From Microvirga makkahensis (GTDB lineage: Bacteria; Pseudomonadota; Alphaproteobacteria; Rhizobiales; Beijerinckiaceae), in the NCBI RefSeq assembly GCF_009830105.1, contig NZ_WURB01000006.1:186001-250000 (forward strand): 64,000 nt of DNA, in the 5' to 3' direction. The notes beneath the pieces were generated by a model that saw only the letters and a list, made by a program, of their open reading frames with translations, ran no database searches and was not told the origin of the DNA. The stretch's first letter is position 1. Each line of letters opens with the position of its first letter. The position numbers and the translations under genes are program-made. Positions 35,672 to 44,608 of the stretch are shown piece after piece.

Positions 35672-38600
35672 TCACGCCGCTTTGATGAGGGTAAGCGCCG
35701 TCTCCAGTTCGGGTTCCATCAGTTCGTGGATCACCGGACCCGCGGTCCAGACCAGGAAAGTGCGGATACGCTTGTTCGGATAGATCTCGGACAGCAGCGC
35801 CCGATAGAGCGCAAGCTGAGCCACATAGGATTGCGGCGGCATCTGGCCAGACCTCGGCGCCCGGGCCGTGGTCTTGAAATCGGCCACCAGAACTTCCCTG
35901 TCCAGCACGGCGAGGCGGTCGATCTGGCCGGAGACTAGGAGTTCCCCATGGGCCGTCAGAACCTTGCCTGCAATGGGAGCCTCGGCCCGGGAGCCCGGTC
36001 CGAAGAGCGCCTTGAGATCTTCGTGCTCCAGGACGCCGAGTGCATTGGCGATCACCGTTTCGCAGACCGCAGGCGCCAAACGCGGGGCCCGCGCCCGCAC
36101 ATAGGCGCGCGCCATGGCTTCCCGGTGCTCCGGACTCAAGGCGGGCAGGCGTTCCAGCAGAGCATGGACCAGAGTGCCGCGAAGCCGCGCCTCGGGCGCA
36201 TAGGGGCCATCGCCCGGCCGCGTCATGCGCTCGGCTGCGCCCAAGGCGCTCGAGGGGCGGACCGGGGGAAGGGGCTCGGGCTCGGGCTTCGCCGGAAGCG
36301 CCAGCCAGTCCGGCACATCGAAGGCTTCCAGCGGCGCGATATCGGATTCCGCCGCCAGCGTACGGGCGAGCGGCGATCCTTCGCGCCAGATGTCGATGGG
36401 GCCATAGGGCGCTTTGCTGGGCTCCAGGCCGCCTGCCTTCTGCACGAGCCCGTGGCGGATCATTTCGCACCAGGCATCCTGCGGGTTCTCCTTGCCGCTG
36501 GTGCGGTATGGAGCGATCACCAGCCGATCCTTGGCGCGGGTCATCGCCACGTAGAGAAGCCGATTGTGCTCCTCGTAACCCTTGGCGTGCAGAAGATCGC
36601 GCGCCTCTTCCATCACGCTGCAATCGGCGCTCTTGCCCGGAGCCCAGACGGGAATCGCGTCGCCCGTTTTCGTCTGCAATTGCAGCAGCGGCGGATCGCG
36701 GCCCAGCACTTCACAGCCGTCGATGAGAATGACGACGGGCGCCTCCAGCCCCTTGGCTCCATGCACCGTCATCACGCGCACTTCGCTGTTCACCGAATCG
36801 AGGTCGCGCTTGATGGTGTGCGAGGCGGATTCGAATCGGTTGATGAAAACCGTGAGCGAAGGCGTCTCCGTCATTTCCGATTGATGCGCGAAGCAAAGAA
36901 AGGCGTCGATGGCGTCGCCCGCCTCGCTGCCAAGCCGCGCCACGAGTTTCGAGCGTCCCCCGCGCGGGCCAAGCAGCGTGGCGAAGAAGCCGAAGGGGCC
37001 ATGCTGCGCGGCGAGGTCGCGCCACGCCTGCAACGCCTCGCATCCGGCCTTCGCCTTCGTGTCGCCCGCTGCACCGTGGCGCTGCAAGGCGGCGTGGAGC
37101 GACTCGTCGTCGGCGCGAGTGGCGGCGAGGCGGACCAGATCGTCGTCGTTGAGGCCGACGAGAGGCGATTTGAGCGCGGTGGCGAGCGTGAGGTCGTCGT
37201 CCGGCAGAAGCGCCGCGCGTCCCGCCGCCACGAGATCGAGCACGGCAATGTGCTCGCCGATGTTCAGCCGGTCCGCGCCAGCCACCGGCACGCCCGCTCC
37301 CTTCAGGGCGCGGATCACCGCCTCGAAGGCAGCACCCCGCTTGCGCACGAGAACGAGCACGTCGCCTGGCGTCCAGACGCGTCCGCTCTCGTCACCCTTG
37401 GTGGTCCAGCACTTCACGGCCTGCGCGATGCGCTGCGCCACCACGACCGGTGGCGATTGCTGCTCGGGCTCGTCCACGGGAAGCACCCAGGCCTCCGGCT
37501 CCTCGTCCTCGGCGGGCGTTTCCGTCGGCCAGAGTTCCACGAGACCCGGCGCGTGCGGACGCGCGCTCTCGTGGACGGTGCCGATCGCCTTGTCCTCGAA
37601 GGACAATCCCTTGAAGTTCCTCTCGACCGCGAAGGTGGCGTCCACCGCCGAGAGAACGGCTTTCGTGGAGCGGAAGGACATGGTGAGCGACACGTCCTCG
37701 AAATGAAGCTGCGCGTCTCGCGCCTCCTTCATCCAGCTCTTGCGCGTCAGTTCGAATTCCAGCGGAACCGCGCCCTGGAAGCCGTAGATCGACTGCTTGG
37801 GATCACCCACGGCGAAGCGCGTGCGGATGCGGCTCCCACCAGCACCCTCGCCGGCGGTGAAATCCTCCGTGATCTTGCGCAGGATCTCCCATTGCTGCGG
37901 ATTCGTATCCTGCGCCTCGTCGATCAGCACATGATCGATGCCGCGATCGAGCTTGTAGAGCACCCAGGCCGTATCGCCGCGCGAAAGCAGCGCTAGCGTC
38001 TTGTCGATGAGATCCTGGAAGTCGAGGGCACCGAGCCGCATCTTCTGATTTTCGACGCGGTCGTGGATTTCGGCGGCGAGGAGGAAGAGCGCCTGCGTGC
38101 GTTCCACGGCGCGCGCGGCTTTGCGCTTGTCGATGAGGTTCCAGAGCCGGCTTTGCTCATCGAGCAGCCTCTCTTTCAAACCGTCATCGATGTCCTTCGT
38201 CAGGAAAGCGGATCCCTTGCGGGGCGTCCCGGCATCGGTGAAGAAGACAGAAAGGTAGTGCTCCAGTTTGGCGGAGGGATCGAGTGCCTCCGACGCTGCA
38301 ATGAGAGAAGCGGCCCGCTTCTGGTCGGTGCTCTTTCCCTGCAAGAGCTCCTGCGCGACGGCAGGCCATTCTTTCGGCGCAATCCCACTCTCCAGCATCG
38401 CCCCTTCGATGCTTTCGAGCGTCTCATCAGGCTGCAGCCCGAGCTCCTTCCGCAGGCGCACGATGCCGGCGTCGTCGTGCAGAAAGTCCTTGCAGCGAAG
38501 AGCGGCGTTGAGGGCAGCGGTGAGCGCATCGCCCACTGCGTCGACGCTGATGATGTCGAGCGCGTCCTTCAGGTGAGGGAAGTTGCCGTTGGATGCGTCA

Positions 38601-39106
38601 GCAAGCACGTTCTTCACGGCCTGCGACAGCATCTCGTCGGTCTGGTTCTCGTCCAGCACGGCAAAGCGCGCGGGCACGTTGGCCTCGAAGGGCACGAGAT
38701 GCAGAAGCCGCTCGCAGAAGGCGTGAATGGTGTCGATCTTCAGGCCGCCCGGCGTCTCGACCGCGCGGGCGAAGAGCGTGCGGGCGAGCTTCAGCTGCTG
38801 GCGCGTGGGCTTGAGGCCCTCCAGCTCCGTGAGTTCGGCGACGAGGCTTTCCTCGTCCATGGTCACCCACCGCCCCAGCCTTTCGAACACGCGGATCGCC
38901 ATATTGGCGGCGGCGGCCTTGGTGAAGGTGAGGCACAGGATGCGGCCGGGCAGCGAGCCCGAGAGCAGCAGGCGCACCACGCGGTCGGTCAGCACCTTCG
39001 TCTTGCCCGCGCCCGCATTGGCCGACACCCAGGCCGAGGCGCGCGGGTTGGCGGCGCGTCGCTGCGCCTCCCGGGTATAGTCGGGTATGACGAGATCGTT
39101 GCTCAT
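35672..39106 (-). CDS. addA: AddA, helicase-nuclease subunit of double-strand break repair
   Basis: UvrD-type 3'-5' helicase with a C-terminal RecB-like nuclease; with AddB it processes DNA ends for RecA. In 1144 residues Walker A is ANAGAGKTK (about 29-37), motif [16 protein letters not shown], motif [19 protein letters not shown], motif [17 protein letters not shown], motif [21 protein letters not shown], and the nuclease motif [14 protein letters not shown] near the C-terminus. The ATG at 39104-39106 overlaps the addB stop (ATGA) and is preferred to a start 39 bases upstream. Confidence 0.95.
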   Translation of the reverse strand: MSNDLVIPDYTREAQRRAANPRASAWVSANAGAGKTKVLTDRVVRLLLSGSLPGRILCLTFTKAAAANMAIRVFERLGRWVTMDEESLVAELTELEGLKPTRQQLKLARTLFARAVETPGGLKIDTIHAFCERLLHLVPFEANVPARFAVLDENQTDEMLSQAVKNVLADASNGNFPHLKDALDIISVDAVGDALTAALNAALRCKDFLHDDAGIVRLRKELGLQPDETLESIEGAMLESGIAPKEWPAVAQELLQGKSTDQKRAASLIAASEALDPSAKLEHYLSVFFTDAGTPRKGSAFLTKDIDDGLKERLLDEQSRLWNLIDKRKAARAVERTQALFLLAAEIHDRVENQKMRLGALDFQDLIDKTLALLSRGDTAWVLYKLDRGIDHVLIDEAQDTNPQQWEILRKITEDFTAGEGAGGSRIRTRFAVGDPKQSIYGFQGAVPLEFELTRKSWMKEARDAQLHFEDVSLTMSFRSTKAVLSAVDATFAVERNFKGLSFEDKAIGTVHESARPHAPGLVELWPTETPAEDEEPEAWVLPVDEPEQQSPPVVVAQRIAQAVKCWTTKGDESGRVWTPGDVLVLVRKRGAAFEAVIRALKGAGVPVAGADRLNIGEHIAVLDLVAAGRAALLPDDDLTLATALKSPLVGLNDDDLVRLAATRADDESLHAALQRHGAAGDTKAKAGCEALQAWRDLAAQHGPFGFFATLLGPRGGRSKLVARLGSEAGDAIDAFLCFAHQSEMTETPSLTVFINRFESASHTIKRDLDSVNSEVRVMTVHGAKGLEAPVVILIDGCEVLGRDPPLLQLQTKTGDAIPVWAPGKSADCSVMEEARDLLHAKGYEEHNRLLYVAMTRAKDRLVIAPYRTSGKENPQDAWCEMIRHGLVQKAGGLEPSKAPYGPIDIWREGSPLARTLAAESDIAPLEAFDVPDWLALPAKPEPEPLPPVRPSSALGAAERMTRPGDGPYAPEARLRGTLVHALLERLPALSPEHREAMARAYVRARAPRLAPAVCETVIANALGVLEHEDLKALFGPGSRAEAPIAGKVLTAHGELLVSGQIDRLAVLDREVLVADFKTTARAPRSGQMPPQSYVAQLALYRALLSEIYPNKRIRTFLVWTAGPVIHELMEPELETALTLIKAA

Positions 39107-42100
39107 TCGCCGCCCTCGGCCCCGCCGGCGCTCGCCAGCGACCATTCCTTCACGCGCGCCAGATGATCATAGTCGGAGAAGCGCCGCGCATATTTCGGGA
39201 AAGGCCGCGAGACATAGGCCGCCTCGCCCTTCACGAAGCGCGTGATCATCCCCTCGAAGCGGCGGCGATGCTCTTCCACGATCTCAGGCACGGAGCGCTC
39301 CTCGTCCCGTGTCTGCTTGATCTCGCGCGGCCTGATCGGTTCGCGTCCGCCGGTGGTGTGAACGTAGATCAGATCCGGCGTCTCCTTCGCCATGGGCAGG
39401 CCCTTGAAGGCGCCCTTCATCAGCATCACCGCTTCCAGCGTCAGCTGCGGCGAGAAGCCCGCATAGACCTCGCGGATTCCCGGCGGCTGGCCGGTCTTGA
39501 AATCGATGATGGTGAAGCCCCCGTCGCGGCGCTGCTCGATACGGTCCGCGCGGGCGCGAAGGTTGAACACCGAGCCGTCCGGCAGCGGGATCGAGAGCCT
39601 GCCGGAGCGCTCGGCATGGATTTGCGCGAGGCCGGGGCGGCGCTCCTGCTCCCAGTTCACGAACGCGATGGCGAGCCGCTCGAAACGCGGCCACCATTCG
39701 GCATAGAGTTCGGGATAGGCCCGCGCGATCTCGGCGAAGGCCGCCTCGCCAAGACCCAGCAGGATCTCCTGCGCGTGCGCGGGCAGATCCTTCGGGTAGC
39801 GCTCGGCGAACTGGCCGATCACATCGTGAATGATCGTGCCTCGCTCGGCCGCGCTCGGCGCGACGGCGATCGCCTCCAGCGCATCGAGCTTCAGGACGTG
39901 GCGCGCGAAGATGGAATAGGGGTCGCGCACCAGCGTCTCCACTTCCGTGACGCTCAGAGAGCGCGGGAAGAGAGCGGGATCGGGCTTCGGACGCGGGCGC
40001 GGAAGGGCTGGCGCCGGCGCCGGCGTATCGAGGGTGCGCGCGAGGCGGCGGTAATATTCGCCGGACTTCACCATCGTCTCCCACACCGGCTTGCCGGTAA
40101 AGGCCTTGAGGCGCTGCAGAAAGCGCGAGGGCACCATAGGCGAACCATCACGCTTCTGCGCGCGGGTGATCACCACGTCGTGCGTGCCGAGCGCCTGCAC
40201 GAAATCGTGCGCCGTCTGGCCGATGCGCCGCTCCGGCGGCATCAGGCCGACGCGGGCGCGCATGGGACGGTTGAGGAACGCATCCGTCACCGTGCGCGGC
40301 GGCCAGGTGCCCTCGTCCAATCCGCCGAGCACGACGCGATCGACGGTCAGAAGACGCGCTTCGAGAAGGCCGAGGATCTTCAGGCGGCGATGCGTGGAGC
40401 GCGGGGATGGGCTTAAACTGCGCTGCTTGGCCAGCGCCGTGAAGAAGGCGGGATAATCCACGAAGCGGCCGAGGAGCGGATGGCCTTCCTCCTCGCGGAT
40501 GTCCGAGTTCTCGAGATCGTCGAAGAGAGCGGCCAGCGGCTCGAGGGACGGTTCGTTGTCGCTCTCGTCGTCCTCCGGCAGTGCGCAGAGGAGTTCGAAG
40601 CTCCGGCGATGGTGCTCCACAAGCGCCATGAGATCGAGGCGCCCCTCGCCGTGGGCGGCGGGCGTGAAGGTCTGGAACGCGAGGGCGAGACGCTGCAGCA
40701 GCGTGTCGGCGAGGTCCCAATCCGCGTCGGTGAGGCGCGCGCGCGGGCGGGGCGTACGATGGTCCTTCCCGTGACGGCGGGCGGCGAGGGCCGCGCGTAT
40801 GCCCTCGATGCCGGGGGCCGGCGCGGGGCCGCGCAGCACGCCGATTTCGAGAACGCTGGCAGCATGTTCGATCGCGGAGCGCGTAAAGCCCAGGCGCACG
40901 AGCGGATGCGCGACGAGCGAGAGCAGGCGCACGGGGCTCAGGTCCTCGGCCGCCGCCTCCGCCGTCAATCGCGCGAGGCGTCCGGCGGGCGTGTCGGAGA
41001 GCGGGATGCCCGCCGAATCCTCCACGCTCAATCCCCAGCGGGCGAGTTCCGCCGTCACGCGGGCCGCGAGAGCGCGGTCGGGCGTGACGAGCGCCGCGGT
41101 CCTGTCCGGATGGGCAAGCGTTTCGCGCAGGGCAATTGCGATGGTGAGGGCTTCTTCGCGCTCGTCCGCGGCCTCGATGATCACCAGTCCTTCGCAGCCG
41201 CTGCGGCTCATGGCTAGGCGTTCTTCCGGCGTGATGAGCGCCCAGCGGTCCGTGGTATCGGCCGGACGGAGTGCCTCGGAGAGCAGGTGATTGCGCGCGC
41301 GCGCCTGTTCCGGCGGCTCGCCGAGGATCACGACCTCGGAGCGCGGAATACGTAGGTGCTTGTCCATGAGACGGCGAAGGGACGCCTGCGGATGGCCGTG
41401 CACCGGATCGGTCTCGTCGTCGCCCGCGCCCCCGATGGTGGACCAACTCGCCTCGTCGAGATCCGTGTCGAGGCCGGGGAGCACGATCGCGCCGCGCGGC
41501 AGGCGCGCGATGGCGGCCATCAGGCTGGCGGTGGCGGGCACGGAGCCGGTGGAGCCCGCCACGATGATCGGATGGCCCGGCCGCTCGCGGGTGAGCCTGC
41601 GCGCTTCCGCCTCGATGAGCGCCGTGCGCCGCTGCGCCGGATCGCTCGCTTGGCGTTCGGCGAGGATCTTCGGCCAGTTCTCGCTCGCGATCTGCACGAA
41701 ATGGCGCGTGATCTCGAAATACTTCGAGTAATCCGAATCCACGGCGAGTTCGAGCGCGTGCCAATCGACGCCTTCCGTTGTGAAGGCATCCATGAGAGTC
41801 TCGAGATCGCCCGCGAGATTGACTGCATCTGCGGGGGAAGCGGGCACCATGAAGGGCACTTCGGGGCCGAGCTGCAGCAGAGCGCGGTCTACTTCCGCCG
41901 ACCAGCGCTGCACCAGGCGCGTGAGGATGAGGCGGCGCTCCAGCGGCGGAATGGGGGGCTTCAGGCTCGCGGCTTCCGCCAGGGGCGTTCCCTCCAGGCC
42001 CGTGAGCTCGAATTCGGCCTCGTCCGCCTCGCCCAGAGGCACGATGCGCGGCAGAAGCTGTGCGCGGCCCGCGCCACGCTCCGCCAGGAGCGCAATCAGC

Positions 42101-42264
42101 GCGCGGGTGGCGCGGCGGGTCGGAACGTAGATGGTGACGTCGGCGAGCGCGGCTGGATCTTCGGACAGAGGGCCGACGAGGCGGCCATCGAGCAGCGCGT
42201 CCACTAGGGCAGGCAGAAAGGCGCAACCCGGAGGGATCGAGAAAACACGCGGCAGGCTCGGCAC
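39103..42264 (-). CDS. addB: AddB, second subunit of the AddAB helicase-nuclease
   Basis: The 1053-residue protein of the alphaproteobacterial AddB type has a RecB-like nuclease motif GFTIIDFKTGQPPGI near residue 930. The N-terminus (RVFSIPPGCAFLPALVDALL) has no GxGKS/T P-loop, unlike Bacillus AddB, and the C-terminus has no cysteines, so the four-Cys iron-sulfur staple of AddB/AdnB is absent. Other landmarks are IYVPTRRATRALIALLAERG and VLGGLDEGTWPPRTVTDAFL. The GTG at 42262-42264 is the likely start, just after the nucleotidyltransferase stop with AGG at about 7 bases. It overlaps addA by 4 bp. Confidence 0.94.
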   Translation of the reverse strand: MPSLPRVFSIPPGCAFLPALVDALLDGRLVGPLSEDPAALADVTIYVPTRRATRALIALLAERGAGRAQLLPRIVPLGEADEAEFELTGLEGTPLAEAASLKPPIPPLERRLILTRLVQRWSAEVDRALLQLGPEVPFMVPASPADAVNLAGDLETLMDAFTTEGVDWHALELAVDSDYSKYFEITRHFVQIASENWPKILAERQASDPAQRRTALIEAEARRLTRERPGHPIIVAGSTGSVPATASLMAAIARLPRGAIVLPGLDTDLDEASWSTIGGAGDDETDPVHGHPQASLRRLMDKHLRIPRSEVVILGEPPEQARARNHLLSEALRPADTTDRWALITPEERLAMSRSGCEGLVIIEAADEREEALTIAIALRETLAHPDRTAALVTPDRALAARVTAELARWGLSVEDSAGIPLSDTPAGRLARLTAEAAAEDLSPVRLLSLVAHPLVRLGFTRSAIEHAASVLEIGVLRGPAPAPGIEGIRAALAARRHGKDHRTPRPRARLTDADWDLADTLLQRLALAFQTFTPAAHGEGRLDLMALVEHHRRSFELLCALPEDDESDNEPSLEPLAALFDDLENSDIREEEGHPLLGRFVDYPAFFTALAKQRSLSPSPRSTHRRLKILGLLEARLLTVDRVVLGGLDEGTWPPRTVTDAFLNRPMRARVGLMPPERRIGQTAHDFVQALGTHDVVITRAQKRDGSPMVPSRFLQRLKAFTGKPVWETMVKSGEYYRRLARTLDTPAPAPALPRPRPKPDPALFPRSLSVTEVETLVRDPYSIFARHVLKLDALEAIAVAPSAAERGTIIHDVIGQFAERYPKDLPAHAQEILLGLGEAAFAEIARAYPELYAEWWPRFERLAIAFVNWEQERRPGLAQIHAERSGRLSIPLPDGSVFNLRARADRIEQRRDGGFTIIDFKTGQPPGIREVYAGFSPQLTLEAVMLMKGAFKGLPMAKETPDLIYVHTTGGREPIRPREIKQTRDEERSVPEIVEEHRRRFEGMITRFVKGEAAYVSRPFPKYARRFSDYDHLARVKEWSLASAGGAEGGE

Positions 42265-42273
42265 AACAACACC

Positions 42274-43008
42274 TCAGCGCTTGCTGGCGGCAAGGCACCT
42301 CTCCGCCTCAGCAATCGTGTGAGGCTCTCCAACATGCAGCCATTGGCCCTCCAGAGGCAAGCCGTAGAGGCGGCCCTTCACGATGGCGCGGTCATAGAAA
42401 ACGTTCGCCGAGAAGGGCCCGTCCGGCGTTCCCGCCACGAGTTCCGGCTTCACGACGGCCACGCCCGCATAGACGAAATCGGCGTGCGGATCGCTCCCGC
42501 GGCGTCGCAGACGGCCATCGGCATCGCAGTGAAAATCGCCGAGCCCCTCGTAACCGACACTTGTGGATAACGGGGCGACGAGCATCAGGATGTCCATGCG
42601 CCCGGGCTCCCAGGCGGCCACGAGGCGCTTGAGATTCGGGTTCTCGCCCTCGATCCACATGGAGTCGGAGTTGAAGGTGACGAAGGGATCGCTTCCTAGA
42701 AGCGGCAGCGCCTTCTTCACGCCGCCGCCGGTTTCGAGCAGCTGGTCGCGCTCGTCGGAGATCTCGATCTGCGGAAAGGTGCGGGTGCGCAGATGCGCTT
42801 CCAGCATGTCCGCGAAGTGGTGCACATTGACCACCACCCTGCCGATGCCGGCCTCATGCAGCTTGTCGAGCGCGAAGTCGATCAGGCTTTCGCCCGCCAC
42901 CTTGACGAGCGGCTTCGGCATGGTCGCCGTGATCGGCAGCATGCGCTTGCCGAGGCCCGCTGCGAGAACGATGGCGGTGTGGGGCTGACGCTGAGGAGAA
43001 TCGGACAC
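42274..43008 (-). CDS. murU: Nucleotidyltransferase, MurU-like (N-acetylmuramate-1-phosphate uridylyltransferase)
   Basis: The 244-residue sugar-1-phosphate nucleotidyltransferase has the nucleotide-binding start IVLAAGLGKRMLPITATMPK followed by PLVKVAGES, and FVTFNSDSMWIEG in the metal site. MurU makes UDP-MurNAc from recycled MurNAc-1-P. The upstream partner, a kinase domain resembling AmgK (anomeric MurNAc/GlcNAc kinase), supports a peptidoglycan-recycling role as known in Pseudomonas and Caulobacter. It is 9 bp from both neighbours and in the same operon as addB. Confidence 0.85.
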   Translation of the reverse strand: MSDSPQRQPHTAIVLAAGLGKRMLPITATMPKPLVKVAGESLIDFALDKLHEAGIGRVVVNVHHFADMLEAHLRTRTFPQIEISDERDQLLETGGGVKKALPLLGSDPFVTFNSDSMWIEGENPNLKRLVAAWEPGRMDILMLVAPLSTSVGYEGLGDFHCDADGRLRRRGSDPHADFVYAGVAVVKPELVAGTPDGPFSANVFYDRAIVKGRLYGLPLEGQWLHVGEPHTIAEAERCLAASKR

Positions 43009-43017
43009 TGAAATGGC

Positions 43018-44598
43018 TCAAGCGGAAGGAGGCGTCTCATCCTCGAGCGGGATGAGCCGTGGGAGATAGCTCTCATACCAGACCTTGAGCTTCGCCAAAG
43101 CGGGATGCGCCAGGTTGCGGGTGAGGTAGGTTTCGACCCGGGGCAGGTGCCTCAGGTAGTGAGGCTTGCGGTCGCGCCTGTCGAGCCGTGCGAAGATGCC
43201 GAGGATCTTGGTGGCGCGCTGTGCCGCCATGATTGCGTAGGCGCGGGCGAAGGTCGACACGTCGAAGGCGGGATCCGCGCTCTTCCGCTCGCGGGCATAG
43301 AGGCCGATGAGTTTCAGTTCGAGATCGGCCGGCACAGTCACGCGCGCGTCCTGCAGGAGCGAGGCGACGTCGTAGGCCGGGGGGCCCAGAACCGCGTCCT
43401 GGAAATCGATGAGACCCACGCGCTGCAAGCCTTCGCGCTGTGACATCCATATCAGGTTGGGCGAGTGGTAATCGCGCAGGGTCCACGTGGTGGGACCTGC
43501 GAGAATCTCGCCGAGCGCTTCGGTCCAGAGGTTGAGGAATTCCGCGCGCGCAGAGCCCGAGAGCTGGGTACCGATGATGTGCGGCACATACCAGTCGGCG
43601 AGAAGCTCAACCTCGATCAGGAGCGCTTCGAGATCGTAGCGAGGAATCGCGTGCTCGATCCCCTCCGTCACCGGCAGCACCTGCGGCAGCTCGGTAGTGT
43701 GGAGCTTGACGAGAAGGCGCGTGGCCTCCGCATAGCGCTCCGGGATCGGGCCGCTCTCGTCTGTGACGGGATCCACGCCGAGATCCTCGATCAGCAGGAG
43801 GCCCGTATCAAGGTCCTCGCCGTAGATGTAGGGCGCGCTGAGACCTAACGCGCGCAGACCCTTGTCCATGGCCACGAAGGCATGAACGGTCTCCGCGAGC
43901 TTGGCGATGGTCGTGTAGGGCTTGCCGCGCCGCACGGGCGGACCTGCGGGTCGTGGCGGCGATATCATGAGCAGCGCAGTCTCGCCGGTCATCTTGATCA
44001 GCCGCTCGTAGGAGCGGATCACGGACGCGTCGCTCGGCATCGGCAGGCGGACCGCATTGGACCAGCCGCAGCTCTCCACCAGGTTGCGGAAGGCCTTGAT
44101 GCGCTGGAGGCGCGAGGCGAAGGTGCCCGTGCCGGTGAGCATGGCGATGCGCCCTTGGCCTCCGGGCCCGAAATCGAGCCGGATGTCCAGGTGGTCGGGA
44201 TTCAGCGCACCCTCGGCGCGCTCCGGCCATTCCACGAGCGAGACGGCGTTCTCCGTCACCTCCTCCCAGCCCAGCTCCACCAATTCGTAGCCGCCGGAGA
44301 GCCGATAGAAATCCGCATGGACGATGGGACAGAGCGGGCCGTCATAAACCTGCATCAGGGTGAAGGTGGGGCTCGGAACCTCGAGCTCCGGCTCACTTGT
44401 CAGGGCGCGGACGAGCGCGCGGGCGAAGGTAGTCTTGCCCGCGCCCAGGCCGCCCGAGAGGGTCACGAGATCGCCGGGCTTCAACTCCTCCGCGAGCTTG
44501 CGCGCGAAATCCTCCGTGGCTTCGTGATCGGAAAGCGTCACGATCCACGCGGCTTGGGAAACATCCTGCTCGGACATGAGGGCCAATCCATTCACCAT
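43018..44598 (-). CDS. Fusion of TsaE (tRNA t6A ATPase) and an AmgK-like phosphotransferase
   Basis: Residues about 1-155 are TsaE/YjeE, the ATPase of tRNA threonylcarbamoyladenosine synthesis: Walker A SGGLGAGKTTFARALVRAL (GGLGAGKTT 49-57), SPTFTLMQVY and the DFYRL motif. Residues about 185-520 are an aminoglycoside-phosphotransferase-fold kinase (LRDYHSPNLIWM, then GLIDFQDAVLGPPAYDVASL) resembling AmgK, which phosphorylates MurNAc/GlcNAc at C1 for MurU, encoded next. The 526-residue fusion is known in several Hyphomicrobiales. Two starts are possible: ATG 44598 (AGGA at 8 bases) or ATG 44577. Confidence 0.9.
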   Translation of the reverse strand: MVNGLALMSEQDVSQAAWIVTLSDHEATEDFARKLAEELKPGDLVTLSGGLGAGKTTFARALVRALTSEPELEVPSPTFTLMQVYDGPLCPIVHADFYRLSGGYELVELGWEEVTENAVSLVEWPERAEGALNPDHLDIRLDFGPGGQGRIAMLTGTGTFASRLQRIKAFRNLVESCGWSNAVRLPMPSDASVIRSYERLIKMTGETALLMISPPRPAGPPVRRGKPYTTIAKLAETVHAFVAMDKGLRALGLSAPYIYGEDLDTGLLLIEDLGVDPVTDESGPIPERYAEATRLLVKLHTTELPQVLPVTEGIEHAIPRYDLEALLIEVELLADWYVPHIIGTQLSGSARAEFLNLWTEALGEILAGPTTWTLRDYHSPNLIWMSQREGLQRVGLIDFQDAVLGPPAYDVASLLQDARVTVPADLELKLIGLYARERKSADPAFDVSTFARAYAIMAAQRATKILGIFARLDRRDRKPHYLRHLPRVETYLTRNLAHPALAKLKVWYESYLPRLIPLEDETPPSA

Positions 44599-44608
44599 CG
44601 CTGCGATC

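Noticed and set aside
36835..36850. GATTCGAATC as a tRNA T-arm
   Set aside because: It lies inside addA coding sequence and no acceptor, D or anticodon arm can be formed around it; no tRNA was found in the window.
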